Shown here: in pieces, positions 36,921-37,329 of the stretch
Position numbering within the stretch: position 1 is the first letter of the stretch
Layout of the letters: the number at the start of each line of letters is the position of its first letter
Virus record (IMG/VR): IMGVR_UViG_3300049893_000209
Span: 1-37,329 of that record
Strand: one strand, 5' to 3'
DNA from: a virus
Length of the DNA stretch: 37,329 nucleotides
Position numbers and translations under genes: made by a program
The notes under the pieces: model-generated
What the model was told of the DNA's origin: nothing
What the model saw: only the letters and a program-made list of their open reading frames with translations
Database searches by the model: none

Positions 36921-37294
36921 GAGAACAAGAACTCTTTGACTATCTAAAAGATAAACACTTCCCTGATCTTGAGAAGAGTGAAGGGTCTTATGATTCCTTT
37001 GACTGCACTACAATAGGTAAAGGTTTATACATAGAACTAAAGTGTAGGCATACCCACTACCCTGACCTTCTGATAGAAGAGATGAAATATCGCAGGCTAA
37101 TAAACCAAGCAGGCTCGCTCACTCCGTACTATATCAACTCTACACCACAAGGTATATGGGGTTTTGATTTATCAAGAGTACCTGAACCAACCTGGACTGA
37201 GCGTAGAATGCCAGCAACCACAGAGTTCACTGATACTAGAAAGATTATGAAGCTCGTAGGATTCCTTCATTTAGATTACGGAATAACCCTATGA
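36917..37294 (+). CDS. PD-(D/E)XK nuclease-like protein (125 aa, GTG start)
   Basis: GTG 36917 overlaps the sigma factor stop (GTGA), with GAGAG upstream. The core YDSFDCTTIGKGLYIELKCRHTHYPDLLIE (residues 25-54) shows Asp and an E-x-K pair typical of small restriction-fold nucleases, followed by a helix and a strand SLTPYYINS. Similar short proteins are known beside phage recombination genes. It could be a second branch-specific nuclease. Metal-site identity is inferred from motif only. Confidence 0.7.
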   Translation: MREQELFDYLKDKHFPDLEKSEGSYDSFDCTTIGKGLYIELKCRHTHYPDLLIEEMKYRRLINQAGSLTPYYINSTPQGIWGFDLSRVPEPTWTERRMPATTEFTDTRKIMKLVGFLHLDYGITL

Positions 37295-37329
37295 CTTATG
37301 AGTTTATCTGCCCACAATGCTCAACTACC
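37291..37329 (+). CDS. zinc-ribbon protein, N-terminus only (cut by window edge)
   Basis: ATG 37291 overlaps the preceding TGA (ATGA). The 13 visible codons give MTYEFICPQCSTT, the opening of small CPxC zinc ribbons of FmdB type. The rest lies beyond the right edge. Confidence 0.55.
   Translation, partial: MTYEFICPQCSTT

Noticed and set aside
1-37329. CRISPR array, integrase or insertion sequence
   Set aside because: No regularly spaced direct repeats and no integrase or transposase motifs were seen on either strand.

Overview
The window is a stretch of a tailed bacteriophage genome that very probably infects an actinobacterium. It has a terminase, portal, scaffold, N4-gp56-like coat protein, tail fibres, a lysis cassette and a replication module. 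The host clue is a phage WhiB-like Fe-S protein at 32431-32700, a family restricted to Actinobacteria and their phages. The moderate GC content and A/T-ending codons suggest a low-GC, perhaps aquatic, actinobacterium; that part is inference. I found no tape-measure protein, major tail protein, sheath or tail-assembly frameshift, so a short-tailed (podovirus-like) virion is most likely. I saw no integrase, excisionase or CRISPR array.

Layout. (1) 1-2163, minus strand: thirteen tiny genes (34-101 residues, plus one cut by the left edge), mostly overlapping by 1-4 bases. Several encode CxxC zinc-binding microproteins. Four junctions share the same 9-base stop/start sequence. (2) 2164-2923: a 760-base control region with two perfect inverted DnaA boxes, an extended -10 motif and a run of GC-rich stem-loops just before the terminase gene. 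(3) 2924-17582, plus strand: terminase, a basic protein, portal, small proteins, a 1557-residue virion protein, three further putative internal virion proteins, scaffold and major coat protein. (4) 17656-28727: small basic and Cys-containing proteins, an Ig-like protein, a collagen-like fibre, two glycosyltransferases (GT25-like and GT4-like), a connector-like protein, a second fibre paralogous at its C-terminus to the first, and a large tail protein. (5) 28745-29804: lysis cassette (membrane/coiled-coil protein, zinc ribbon, M15-like endolysin, holin), closed by a strong intrinsic terminator at 29828-29857. (6) 29858-30363: a minus-strand zinc-finger gene and a second stem-loop region that shares sequence blocks with region 2. 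(7) 30364-37329, plus strand: a proteasome/HslV-like Ntn hydrolase, a Cas4/RecB-like Fe-S nuclease, WhiB, a RecA/DnaB-like ATPase, a Holliday junction resolvase, a primase split over two overlapping frames, a DUF1599 protein, a tRNA-like element, a Mom-like DNA modification protein, a sigma factor, a second PD-(D/E)XK nuclease, and a zinc-ribbon gene cut by the right edge.

How it fits together. The minus-strand microgenes look like an early host-takeover block. Region 7 supplies replication, recombination, transcription control (WhiB, sigma factor) and DNA self-protection (Mom-like). Regions 3-5 are the late virion and lysis operon. The most interesting points are a possible self-glycosylating collagen-like fibre (GT25-like gene right behind it, apparently using a CTG start), the proteasome-like protein with its Thr/Asp/Lys catalytic pattern, the Mom-like gene beside an aberrant tRNA-like element, and the modular junction repeat of the microgene array.
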